DNA of 64,000 nucleotides, taken from contig NZ_BPTV01000001.1 of assembly GCF_019973375.1 (NCBI RefSeq), positions 2,187,104 to 2,251,103 on the forward strand, read 5' to 3'. This DNA comes from Prevotella lacticifex (lineage in GTDB: Bacteria; Bacteroidota; Bacteroidia; Bacteroidales; Bacteroidaceae). The notes beneath the pieces are model-generated. The model was not told the DNA's origin, did not search any database, and saw only the letters and a list, made by a program, of their open reading frames with translations. The stretch's first letter is position 1. Every line of letters starts with the position of its first letter. Shown here in pieces: positions 27,460-35,911 of this stretch. The translations under genes were made by a program, and so were the position numbers.

Positions 27460-27595
27460 CGGAGCCATGCTCCAAACACGGAAGAATTAAACTGCGCCGG
27501 AAAAAGCCATTGACACGTCTAGATTCCGGAAATAAAGATCACAGTGTAATACAAGTTTTTAACGCAAATTACAGATTCTTTTACAAGTAATATTT

Positions 27596-29437
27596 ATGAA
27601 AAAAGGGAAAATAACATTATTTTGGTTGCCACCTGCTAAGTCATATTTACCATCTCCAGCTATGACAGTGCTGAAACAATTTTTACAAGATGCCGGCTTC
27701 AATACCCAAATTCTATATCTGAATATTCTGTTGGAAAGAGTTATGTCAAGATATTTCTTTTACGAAAAGAAGCCTTTAGATGACGAGATAGCAATGTTAG
27801 GACCGTTCTTCTCCTATATTGCTATAGAACACAATGATGTCAATACATTAATAAAGCAAGAACTTTATTTGAGAGCCTTAAAGCCTCAATACGCCAATAA
27901 AAATTATGACTTTAAGAAACACATTTATCAGTGCGTTGAGGAACTGAAATCTGTGATTATTCGCGCATGCAAAGAGTTTAAGGTTGAAGAAAGCCTTCTC
28001 GTAGGGATGTCCATGAACTTGTTTCAATGGATTCCTGCTTATGTTGTAGGGTCCATTATTAAAAAGTTTCATCCAGACATATTCATTGTAGCTGGAGGCA
28101 TCGGCAATCCTGAACAAGCAAAAGCATATATCAGTAATTTTAAATATATAGACCTTGCTTCATGGGGAGAAGGAGAAAAAATAATGTCTGACATCGCTAG
28201 CAGACTTTCTAATGAAAAAGACTTGAGTTCTCTGTCTCAGTGTTACCTTCGTAAGGAAAACAAAATAATCCGGAGCTCTACAATAAAGAAGGATTACATA
28301 GACTTAGACAGATTGCCTTATTATGACTTTTCTGATTTTTTTAAAAGCTATAATGGTAAGCTCCAGGATGTTATGATACCAGTAGAAGGATCTAGGGGAT
28401 GTCACTGGAATCGGTGTCATTTTTGTTTCTTAAATCAAGGATATAGATATCGTCGTAAAAGCCCAAAAGTTATTAAAGAAGAGATATTGCTAAATATAAG
28501 AAAGTATTCAGTATACGATTATACTTTCTTAGATAATGATGTTATCGGAAGAGATAGAGATAAGTTTAATGAACTTTTAGACAATCTCATTGATGTCAAG
28601 AACATGTATCCTAAATTCCGAGTAATGCTTGCAGAGATTATAACACGTGGTATAGATTTTGATATGATTAAGAAAATGCATGTTGCAGGCTTTATTCATG
28701 TCCAAATAGGGTATGAGTCTCCAAGTGACACTTTGCTGTATAAAATTGACAAGAAGAATTCTTTTGCCAGTAATCTATTTTTTATCAAGTGGGCTCATGA
28801 ATTTAATATACACGTTGGGGGAATGAATGTCTTGCGAGGACTTCTTGAGGAGAATCTAGAAGACATTAAAGAGGGAGTAGAAAACCTCTATTTTATGCGA
28901 TTCTATCAATTAGGCACTAAATATAGACATGAGATTTCTTCACTTGCAATCAATAATGCTTCTAAATACTACAATAAAGTAAGTAAATCAGAATTGGAAA
29001 TGTCATATTCTGATGCTGTAAAGGAGATGTTGCCAGATGACTTCCTCCCATTCGAAGACAGCTTGAGCATTTATCAGTTTGTAAGGAAATTTCAACTTCC
29101 GGCTTGGGGTTATTTCGTTAGTATTGAAAGCCATTATGCGGAGAATAATTATTCGTATGAATTAATCGAGCTTCCTAATGAAGTTATCAGATACAAAGAA
29201 TATTACAATTCCGCACCAATAAGAGTGATTGATTTTAACGAATGTGATTTGGCTTGGAAGATCCTCAAATTGACAAACAAAAATATCTTAACCAAAGAAG
29301 AACTCTATAAAAAGTTAGAGTGTGACATAAATTCGGTAAATAACAAAATTAAAGAATTAAGAGATGTCGGACTTTTGTATGTTGGAAAGCAATCAGAAGA
29401 ATGCGTCTCAATTATTAACACTCAAAATATTTTATAA
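27596..29437 (+). CDS. B12-binding-type radical SAM enzyme, RiPP maturation family
   Basis: The 613-residue protein has an N-terminal Rossmann-like region of the B12-binding type (ITLFWLPPAKSYLPSPAMTV, LVGMSMNLFQWIPAYVVGSI, HPDIFIVAGGIGNPEQAKAY, SWGEGEKIM). The SAM barrel begins VEGSRGCHWNRCHFCFLNQG, with cysteines spaced CX4CX2C rather than CX3CX2C, and continues EIITRGIDFDMIKKMHVAG and VQIGYESPSDTLL. The layout matches bacteriocin/RiPP maturation radical SAM protein 1 (TIGR03975-like), several of which are C-methyltransferases. The last 120 residues are probably a winged-helix substrate-binding part (LTKEELYKKLECDINSVNNK). It starts 60 bases after the broken receptor gene. The reaction and substrate are inferred; the nearest candidate substrate is the coupled peptide next door. 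Confidence 0.82.
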   Translation: MKKGKITLFWLPPAKSYLPSPAMTVLKQFLQDAGFNTQILYLNILLERVMSRYFFYEKKPLDDEIAMLGPFFSYIAIEHNDVNTLIKQELYLRALKPQYANKNYDFKKHIYQCVEELKSVIIRACKEFKVEESLLVGMSMNLFQWIPAYVVGSIIKKFHPDIFIVAGGIGNPEQAKAYISNFKYIDLASWGEGEKIMSDIASRLSNEKDLSSLSQCYLRKENKIIRSSTIKKDYIDLDRLPYYDFSDFFKSYNGKLQDVMIPVEGSRGCHWNRCHFCFLNQGYRYRRKSPKVIKEEILLNIRKYSVYDYTFLDNDVIGRDRDKFNELLDNLIDVKNMYPKFRVMLAEIITRGIDFDMIKKMHVAGFIHVQIGYESPSDTLLYKIDKKNSFASNLFFIKWAHEFNIHVGGMNVLRGLLEENLEDIKEGVENLYFMRFYQLGTKYRHEISSLAINNASKYYNKVSKSELEMSYSDAVKEMLPDDFLPFEDSLSIYQFVRKFQLPAWGYFVSIESHYAENNYSYELIELPNEVIRYKEYYNSAPIRVIDFNECDLAWKILKLTNKNILTKEELYKKLECDINSVNNKIKELRDVGLLYVGKQSEECVSIINTQNIL

Positions 29438-29438
29438 A

Positions 29439-29588
29439 ATGAACATTATTAGCGATTCGTCGTTAGATTGTCTTGATGAGATGACTAACACAGGACCTAC
29501 TGAGTCCTACGGTGGTGCCACGGTTTTTTCTCAACCATCAATCAGAGATATTGGAGATGTTGGGATAAAGACTGGTATAAGATTCTGA
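29439..29588 (+). CDS. candidate RiPP precursor peptide, 49 residues
   Basis: ATG 29439 lies one base after the radical SAM stop codon (TAA 29435-29437), so it is probably translated by coupling; there is no good separate ribosome site. The N-terminal part is acidic and leader-like (MNIISDSSLDCLDEM, with one Cys at 11). From about residue 16 the sequence changes to a Gly/Ser/Thr-rich stretch, TNTGPTESYGGATVFSQPSI, then RDIGDVGIKTGIRF at the end. No known precursor family (GG-Bacteroidales, NHLP) is recognised. Position, size and change of composition support a precursor role; no direct proof. Confidence 0.6.
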   Translation: MNIISDSSLDCLDEMTNTGPTESYGGATVFSQPSIRDIGDVGIKTGIRF

Positions 29589-29610
29589 TGATTAGTATTT
29601 ACAGAATCAG

Positions 29611-29648
29611 TATGAAAGATCAGTGGAATCGTTCCATTGACTTTCATA
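29611..29648 (+). promoter_or_regulatory. hairpin after the candidate precursor gene
   Basis: TATGAAAG.TCA.TGGAA pairs with TTCCA.TGA.CTTTCATA around TCG, 23 bases past the peptide stop. The tail (catttt) is weak, so it may limit read-through into the secreted protein and raise the peptide-to-partner ratio, as is common for RiPP precursors. The 145 bases from there to 29793 show nothing else. Confidence 0.5.
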
Positions 29649-30157
29649 CATTTTGATGGAGTTTGAAAAGATCCACAGGCTCTTATTGTAGAAATTGGAA
29701 TTAACTGCACGCACCATTGTTGTTTAACATCTGTGCGCCCAGCAGCAGAAAGAAAATTCTCATTAGTAAATGAAAAGTTATTATATTATGCTATGCGATA
29801 TAGAATAATTATTGTCATGCTAATTACAGCTCTAATGAGCCCTGCAAACCTGTTGTCACAATCAATAATACATGACAACAGGGTTGCACAATTCAAAATG
29901 GCTAATGGTTCCAAGAAACCAGTGAGCCCTAAATCAAGCCGAAGAAGGAAGAAAAGGTCAACTCCAAAGAAGGTCACAAAGGAGACAAAGCAAGAGAAGG
30001 ATGACAATGCAATACGAATCATCCCTAACGATAGCAATAACTTGCAGAGAAGTGAAGAATCGGTTGTCAACAACTTTCCACCGGCGACAGCGTCTCTGAA
30101 ACAAGATGTCAGCACAGCAACTGATTCTTCTATGCGTTACAGGATTGTCTTTCAAAA

Positions 30158-31864
30158 TAGGCTGTCAAAAATTTAGTCAGTTTTTATACTCATAATTGCT
30201 TTTGATTTACAAGGATTTATTCTTAACTTATATAAACATATTTCATAGTATATATTAACTTTAATAATTTGCATAAGTCATTGAATATTAGTACCTTTAC
30301 ATAGAAAATATAACAATGTAAAGTAAAATATTATGACAAAAGAAAGTGCAAAAATAAAGAGACTGGAAGCATTACTCGCTAAGAAGAACGAGAAGGAAAA
30401 GGCAGCATCGGCTAAGATTAAAAAATTAGAAGCTTCAATTATGGCTAAAGACAAGAGTAGTAAAAAATGGAAAGACAAGTACAAGGAGTTGAAGAAGGAG
30501 AGCAAGGCCAAGGATACAGAGCTCAAAAAAAAACGTCGTTTGAGTCTGAACACGACGGAGGAATTGTTCGACTTGCTTTCACGCCAGTTAAAGGACACTC
30601 ATTCTGGGCGGAAGTGATAGCTTTGGCCGTGTGCATGTACATCCGCATGGGATGCGGATTTCGTTCAATCGTCAACGGATTGGAGTTATTCAATGACTTT
30701 CTCGGCGGTGCCCTCGGTGTAATACCATCACACCAGACAATTGAGAATTGGCTGCTCAAGGCTGGTATCGTAGAGTATCTTGACTCATGTAATAAGTTCA
30801 GAGGGACGGAATACTCTATCATTATAGACGAGAGTATCACCGTCGGAAGTCAGAAGTTGCTGGTTATTCTCGCAGCTCCAGCACAGCACGAGGGCAAGAC
30901 ATTGAAGCATGGGGATGTCGAGGTGCTGGCAATGGCTGTATCGTCATCATGGAAAGCCGGAGACGTAGAAAGGGAGATAATAAAACTGAAGGACAAAATC
31001 GGAAAGACTCCAAAATATATTGTCAGCGACAACGGGCATAATCTCAGGAAGGGAGCAGAGTTAGCTGATGTCCCGCGCCATCGAGACATCAGTCACACGA
31101 TTGGTCTTATTCTTGAGGACGAATACAAGGAAAGAACTGATTTCAAGGAATTTATGGATATAATGAACAAGAAGAGATTGTCATATCAGCTTACCGCTAA
31201 CGCATATCTGCTCCCGCCAAAGTTACGGACCATATCGAGGTTCATGAATATGTCAAAGTGGGTGGAATGGGCTTGGGCCATACTCCAAGTCTATGACGAT
31301 CTTGGCGAAAGCCAGAAGGCTGCCTATACGTTTGTGCTTGACTATAAGGAGCTAGTTACAGAGCTCTACCATGTAATGGAAACAGTTGACGTTGTATTCA
31401 CGAAAGTAAAGAAAGAAGGTCTTTCGCATACCTCTGCAAAGTACTGCAAGGATTACATCTGGATCAATCTGTTGCGGAAGGACGAAATAGCAGAAGGATG
31501 CAAAAGAGTCGGTCGTGCCATAAGGCGTTACATAAATGAAGAGTGCGCCCTTCTTAAATCAAAGGACGAATGCCACAACATCACGTCGGATATCATAGAA
31601 TCAACTTTCGGCGTTTATAAAAGCATACAGCCGAAAAACAAACACTGTGGGATAACGCCCATAGTTCTGGCCTTGCCTCTGTACGGAAAAGTTACGGACA
31701 GCAAAAAGAGAAGAAAGATTGACTTCAAGGAGAAAATGGAATGCGTGAGAATGGCTGATATAAAGGATTGGAAAGAAATGACTCTGCTTGACAATTGGCA
31801 AGTAAGGAGAATGTTGGACCTCAAAAGTAAGAAACGAAAAACGGCTTAAATTTTTGACAGCCTA
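30158..31864 (+). mobile_element. insertion sequence, 1707 bp, copy 2
   Basis: Same 18-bp ends as copy 1, flanked by the 9-bp repeat CTTTCAAAA (30149-30157 and 31865-31873). One base difference from copy 1 was seen (A to C at 30807, changing a Lys codon to Thr near FRG-EYS). Confidence 0.95.
30333..31849 (+). CDS. DDE transposase of IS copy 2 (-1 frameshift)
   Basis: Same OrfA (start 30333) and OrfB (stop 31849) arrangement with the run of nine A at 30525-30533. Identical to copy 1 except for the Lys-to-Thr change two residues before YSIIIDES, close to the first catalytic Asp; whether this copy is still active is unknown. Confidence 0.87.
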
Positions 31865-32611
31865 CTTTCAAAATATTAATAACAGGGCATCAACTATTCA
31901 GAATGCAAACGCAATAGCAGGAAAACAACTTGACATGTCGAATGCCGTAGGAAGCAGAACAGATGGCTCTTTCACCATTGGCAACTTCGGGCTTTCTGGT
32001 GTTCGAGAGAAGGAAGAATATCCTCTTTTGCTTACTACACAGCGGCTTAACATGGAAACTACCTATAAGGACAATCATCTTACTCTGACGGCAGGCATAA
32101 ATGTAAATAGGTATTTTGCTATAGGCATCACTACTCAATATGGAGTACATGGCGCAATCACATATAGTCTTTCTAAAAATATCAGTATGACTGCATTTGG
32201 AGAATATTACAATGTTAATCCATGGTACTACATGGCAGCCTTTCCTTATATTAGCACAAGTCGTTATGGTGGCTATATTACTTATAGAAGCAAAAAGTTT
32301 GGCACGCACATTGGCGCGGAAAAGTATTACGATCCTTTTGTCAGGCAATGGATATTCCGTCCAATAGTTACACCATTCGTCAAAGTTTCAGATAAATTTA
32401 TCTTTGAACTTCCCATTGGTGGTCTGTTGAAAGAAGGTTCAGAGCATCTCTTCCATCAGAAGCGAAGGAAGGGTCCGACTATCACACCAGATTTATAAGT
32501 CAAAAGGCTCCCCCTGTCGTCGTCACTTTATTGAGAAGGTTCTATTAATGTTCTTCAAAGTTGACGCATGCCAGCACATTGCCGGCGAGGAAACAAACTA
32601 CCAAGACAGAG

Positions 32612-32755
32612 CGAAATATCTTTACACCATTCCGATACATGCCGTTTCGGCTTGTCAAACGGTCCCTATCATCACCCGAAACGGTCCGTTTCGCAAGTTC
32701 AAACGGTCCGTTTGGGAACGCAAAATTGCACAAAATATAATTCACTGATAGTCAG
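32612..32755 (+). repeat. 22-bp-period palindrome array B
   Basis: Units start at 32635 (ATACATGCCGTTT), 32657, 32679, 32701 (AAACGGTCCGTTT) and a weak one at 32723, all exactly 22 apart. The left end AAATATCTTTACA and right end TAATTCACTGATAGTCAG resemble those of arrays A, C and D. It lies after the broken secreted-protein gene. Confidence 0.8.
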
Positions 32756-32838
32756 ACGGAAGCGAGAACGCAAACGAAATGCATGCTGAGAGAAATACTT
32801 TTACATTCCGACGTCCATCTCTTTTGCCGGCAGAATTT

Positions 32839-33021
32839 TCATGAATAGGCTTTCATCAAGAGTGTTTGTTGCACAACAATTGAAATGCTGCAAGCCGTTA
32901 TCTGCCAGTCGGCGAACAGAGTCATCCTGTCTGTTATCTCACCAATAGCCGGAGGCATTATGAAAGGCGGTGGCAAAGTCAACCATTCATCATGAGTCAA
33001 GCGAAGGCGCCCATCGTCCTC
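32839..33021 (-). pseudogene. possible degenerate gene remnant
   Basis: One minus frame of 60 codons without a start codon reads GRLRLTHDEWLTLPPPFIMP, then PAIGEITDRMTLFADWQITA and a stop at 32839. Composition looks coding, but no family is recognised and it has no ribosome site. It sits in the 723-base gap between array B and dnaX; the rest of the gap shows nothing else coding. Confidence 0.25.
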
Positions 33022-33126
33022 TCATGACAGTCGGGGGCGCAGAACCTAATGACCGATGCTGGTAGAACAGAACCCGGGGCTCTGTGGAAAGAGATTCCCG
33101 ACCGCCGGCAACCAGGAGAAAAAGAA

Positions 33127-33186
33127 GTCTGGCATTGCTCGTCGACGTTCAGTACGCGCCGAAGGACAATGCCAGACATCTTTTTG
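33127..33186 (-). terminator. terminator downstream of dnaX, possibly bidirectional
   Basis: An 11-bp perfect stem (GTCTGGCATTG at 33127-33137 and complement at 33167-33177) is flanked by AAAAAGA and TCTTTTT, so on the minus strand it ends in a T-run after the dnaX 3' end. Confidence 0.65.
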
Positions 33187-33221
33187 TTTACCGCCACCGA
33201 CAGCGACCTGCCGTAAGAGGC

Positions 33222-35054
33222 TTACGCCAATTCCAATCCCAATTTTTCAACGAGGCTCTTGATGGCCGGATTCTCACTTTTCATGCGTTCAAAATTCTCA
33301 AGCGGGGTGAGCACCGGCTTTATCTCCTCCTGCCGCGCCAGACGGATGGAGAACTGTATATTGCCGTTATGCAGATATTTGGCCATCGTGGCGCGTAGCC
33401 GTCCCTGTATCGGTTTTATCTCGTCAAGAAAGATCTTATTGTCGAAAACAATCTCGATATTAGGATAATCCGTAATCGTCGGACGGATATTCTTCAGCCT
33501 TTGAGCCTGTCCCGGGGCCGTCTTCTCCATTCTCACGCACATTGCGCGCCACTCCCTTTCGAGGTCGGTCTGCGAGAATTTTGTCTCTTCGTCTTTGTTC
33601 GTTATCTCATATTCCTGAACGGCCACGTTCTTCTTCTCCTTCTCTTTCAGCAGATTATTGAACGACATGCCGAGGGATCCGAGGCTTATCTTAGGAGTTT
33701 TCACCGCTTTGCCGGCTGTTGCCGACGGCTGGTCAGCCGTAGTGGCAGCTGCGGGGGCAGCAGTTGTAGCGGTCGGTTCATTCGTTTCAGCACCGGCAAC
33801 GGCCTCCGCCCCACCCTGCCTCTGTGAGGCGCGTGGCGACAGCGACTTACCAGCCCCGGCCACCTGCGCTGCCGGTTTCGGCTGATTGTTGGATGCTAAG
33901 AGCTTAAACAGGGATTTCAGTCGCTTAGGGCCACGCCCCGCGGCCGGGTTGTCGTCGTCGGGCTGCGTTATCTGCGCCACCTCGATGAGCGTAAGCTCCA
34001 CGAGCAGCCGCTTGTTGCTCGACTGACGGTACTCCACATCGCAGCGGTTCAAGATCTGTAGAGCCCTGTAGAGGAATTTCGTCGGACACTTCTGAGCCTG
34101 CTGCTGGTAGCGCTGGCGTTGGCGCTCGCTGACCTCGAGGAGCGGAAGCGTCTGCGCGTCCTTAGCCATGAGCACGTTGCGCACGTGGCTGGCCAGCCCG
34201 TTAATGAGGTTTCCACCGTCGAAGCCCTTGTTAATCACGTTGTTAAGCAGGACCATAATGTCGGCAGCCTTATTCTCAAGAGCCTTGTCGATGATGTTAA
34301 AGTAGTTGTCGGAGTCGAGCACATTGAGGTCCTCGATAACCTTTTCGTAGGTAATATTTCCCTGCGAGAAGCTCACCGCCTGGTCGAAAATCGACAGTGC
34401 GTCGCGCATTCCGCCGTCGGCTTTTTCGGCAATAACCTCCAGAGCCGCGTCCTCATACGTCACCCCCTCCTTATCGGCCACCATCTTCAGATGGGCCACG
34501 GTGTTGGCTACGGTCATCCGTTCGAAGTCGTAAATCTGGCAACGCGATAGGATTGTCGGCAGCACCTTGTTCTTTTCCGTAGTGGCGAGGATGAAAATCA
34601 CGTGTGCTGGCGGTTCCTCGAGCGTCTTGAGGAAGGCGTTGAACGCTGCCGTCGAGAGCATGTGCACCTCGTCGATGATGAAAACCTTGTAGCGGCCTAT
34701 CTGCGGCGGAATTCGTGTCTGCTCCATGAGCGATCGGATATTCTCCACCGAGTTGTTCGATGCAGCGTCGAGCTCGAAGATATTCAGCGACCGGCCCTCG
34801 TTGAAGGCCTTGCAGCTCTCACACTCGTTGCAGGCCTCACCGTCGGCCGTAGGGTTCTCACAGTTTATCGCCTTAGCGAAGATTCTGGCACAGGTGGTCT
34901 TACCCACGCCGCGCGGACCACAGAAGAGATAGGCGTGAGCAAGCTTGCGGCTCTTGACGGCGTTCTTCAGTGTTGTCGTGAGAGCACTCTGCCCCACCAC
35001 CGAGTCGAACGTCATCGGACGATACTTGCGCGCCGATACTATATAGTCATCCAT
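33222..35054 (-). CDS. dnaX: DNA polymerase III subunit gamma/tau
   Basis: The 610-residue clamp-loader subunit has ARKYRPMTFDSVVGQ at the start, Walker A GPRGVGKTT (46-54), the zinc cysteines Cys65, 75, 78 and 81 (CENPTADGEACNECESC), the Walker B IIDEVHMLSTAAFNAF, LKTLEEPPAHVIFILATTE and LSRCQ. Domain III follows to about residue 370. An Ala/Pro-rich linker (390-460) leads to a tau-like C-terminal domain with RLARQEEIKPVLTPLENFER. The linker carries repeated TATTAAPAAATTAD-type sequence. A TACCTTTG box lies 28 bases upstream. Confidence 0.96.
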   Translation of the reverse strand: MDDYIVSARKYRPMTFDSVVGQSALTTTLKNAVKSRKLAHAYLFCGPRGVGKTTCARIFAKAINCENPTADGEACNECESCKAFNEGRSLNIFELDAASNNSVENIRSLMEQTRIPPQIGRYKVFIIDEVHMLSTAAFNAFLKTLEEPPAHVIFILATTEKNKVLPTILSRCQIYDFERMTVANTVAHLKMVADKEGVTYEDAALEVIAEKADGGMRDALSIFDQAVSFSQGNITYEKVIEDLNVLDSDNYFNIIDKALENKAADIMVLLNNVINKGFDGGNLINGLASHVRNVLMAKDAQTLPLLEVSERQRQRYQQQAQKCPTKFLYRALQILNRCDVEYRQSSNKRLLVELTLIEVAQITQPDDDNPAAGRGPKRLKSLFKLLASNNQPKPAAQVAGAGKSLSPRASQRQGGAEAVAGAETNEPTATTAAPAAATTADQPSATAGKAVKTPKISLGSLGMSFNNLLKEKEKKNVAVQEYEITNKDEETKFSQTDLEREWRAMCVRMEKTAPGQAQRLKNIRPTITDYPNIEIVFDNKIFLDEIKPIQGRLRATMAKYLHNGNIQFSIRLARQEEIKPVLTPLENFERMKSENPAIKSLVEKLGLELA

Positions 35055-35081
35055 AAAATGAAGATTTCGTTAGTGTTAGTG

Positions 35082-35089
35082 CAAAGGTA
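35082..35089 (-). promoter_or_regulatory. Bacteroidales -7 box of dnaX
   Basis: Minus-strand TACCTTTG, exact consensus, 28 bases before the dnaX start. Confidence 0.65.
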
Positions 35090-35163
35090 ATTCTTTTTTT
35101 CGAAATAGGGAAACACCTACGTTAAAATAGGGAAATTATTCTTGCCGAAGCAATAATTATAAC

Positions 35164-35171
35164 TATCTTTG
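35164..35171 (+). promoter_or_regulatory. Bacteroidales -7 box TATCTTTG
   Basis: Exact consensus, 44 bases before the lipoprotein gene at 35215. Confidence 0.6.
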
Positions 35172-35214
35172 CCATCGAAAAGAAAAAGAAACATAATATA
35201 AAAGGAATACGATT

Positions 35215-35907
35215 ATGAAAAAGATTACACGCATCCTGACAGTATTGGCAGTGGCTGCACTGCCTTTCGCCTTCACAAGCTGTGATGACGACGATTATTG
35301 GTATGGCGACAGCTATCCTTGGTGGTACAACTATCACGAGGACGGTGGCCGATGGGGCTACGACAACGACTACAACGACGACAACAACCAGGGCAACACT
35401 CTCGTCGACGAGGCCCAGGTGCTCAACGGCGAATGGAACGGCACTATGGTCTACACCAACGGCAGTAACGGCACTACCGACCAGTTCTACGCCACTATGA
35501 CCTTCGTCCAGAACAACTCCAACGCCATCAAGGGCACCGGCACGGAGTATGACTACTACCGTAACGCCGACGGCAGCGTTGGCAACAGCCAGACCCTGCA
35601 CTTCAGCTGGTACATCAATAACAACGGCGACATCTACGTGAAGTACGACAGCGGCTCCACATTCGTCATGGACATGAATGCCAGCCAGCACGGATTCTAT
35701 CTCGACGAGGCCACAGGAATCTTCCGCGGCTATATGATCGGGACCAACAACAGCGACCTCATCCAGTTCGACTTCACACGTCAGACGAGCGGTGCCAAAG
35801 GCTCTAAGGGCCTGAAAGCCGTCAGCCCGAAGACAACAACCTTCGGTGCCGACGTCGTCGACCGCATCAGCCTCACCGGCAAGATGTCGCTCCCGGGCCG
35901 CAGATAA
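35215..35907 (+). CDS. lipoprotein of unknown function
   Basis: The 230-residue product has lipobox FTSC followed by an Asp/Tyr/Trp-rich stretch (DDDDYWYGDSYPWWYNY) and a beta-rich domain: LNGEWNGTMVYTNGSNGT, YATMTFVQNNSNAIKGTGTE, GNSQTLHFSWYINNNGDIYV, GFYLDEATGIFRGYMIGTNN, which has a lipocalin-like feel. The C-terminal 50 residues are basic. A short gap (4 bases) separates it from the convergent crcB gene. Confidence 0.8.
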   Translation: MKKITRILTVLAVAALPFAFTSCDDDDYWYGDSYPWWYNYHEDGGRWGYDNDYNDDNNQGNTLVDEAQVLNGEWNGTMVYTNGSNGTTDQFYATMTFVQNNSNAIKGTGTEYDYYRNADGSVGNSQTLHFSWYINNNGDIYVKYDSGSTFVMDMNASQHGFYLDEATGIFRGYMIGTNNSDLIQFDFTRQTSGAKGSKGLKAVSPKTTTFGADVVDRISLTGKMSLPGRR

Positions 35908-35911
35908 GGCA

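Larger units (their letters stand above)
25884..27498 (+). mobile_element. ISL3-family-like insertion sequence (ISAon1 type), 1615 bp
   Basis: Flanked by the 8-bp direct repeat GGAAAAAG (25876-25883 and 27499-27506), the duplication size usual for ISL3. Terminal inverted repeats start GGCGCAGTTTAATTCTTCCG and are perfect for 39 bp; after a small gap the similarity continues for another 24 bp or so (GAATATGGTGCATAGACGGT). The inner part of the right repeat encodes the last residues of the transposase. It carries two open frames. It inserted 10 codons before the end of the receptor gene. Confidence 0.93.
22130..27535 (+). pseudogene. TonB-dependent outer membrane receptor (OMP_b-brl_3 type), interrupted by two insertion sequences
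   Basis: The gene is split as 22130-22866, 24583-25883 and 27507-27535. Removing the 1707-bp IS with one 9-bp duplication and the 1615-bp IS with one 8-bp duplication gives 2067 bases, exactly 689 codons with one terminal stop (688 residues ending KKEKAIDTSRFRK). The restored protein has a signal peptide ending CLAQ, a TonB-box/plug region (LPEILVKGERPIAVVHGSA, NIYDAIKELPGVTEAGENF, NVTISLNGKVLSLTSEQM) and an aromatic barrel (QNARLDYQAPFGLKVGIETT, GNPYLKPAKEYSANLVW). Nothing else has decayed, so the insertions are recent. In its present state the product stops within the barrel and cannot be functional. It sits between the regulator and the radical SAM gene. Confidence 0.9.
29793..32498 (+). 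pseudogene. secreted protein of the RiPP-like operon, interrupted by IS copy 2
   Basis: The two parts 29793-30157 and 31874-32498 join, after removal of the IS and one 9-bp duplication, to 990 bases, an exact 330-codon frame (329 residues). The restored protein has a signal peptide (YRIIIVMLITALMSPANLLS), a very basic linker (KPVSPKSSRRRKKRSTPKK) and a C-terminal half that looks like an outer membrane or surface beta domain (HLTLTAGINVNRYFAIGITT, YISTSRYGGYITYRSKKFG), ending KRRKGPTITPDL. I know no family for it. It is the last gene of the operon; a role in export or surface display of the peptide is only a guess. Confidence 0.8.

Noticed and set aside
27536..27595. Cobalamin riboswitch before the B12-type radical SAM gene
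   Set aside because: The gap is only 60 bases, AT-rich, and lacks a B12-box or the multi-stem layout.
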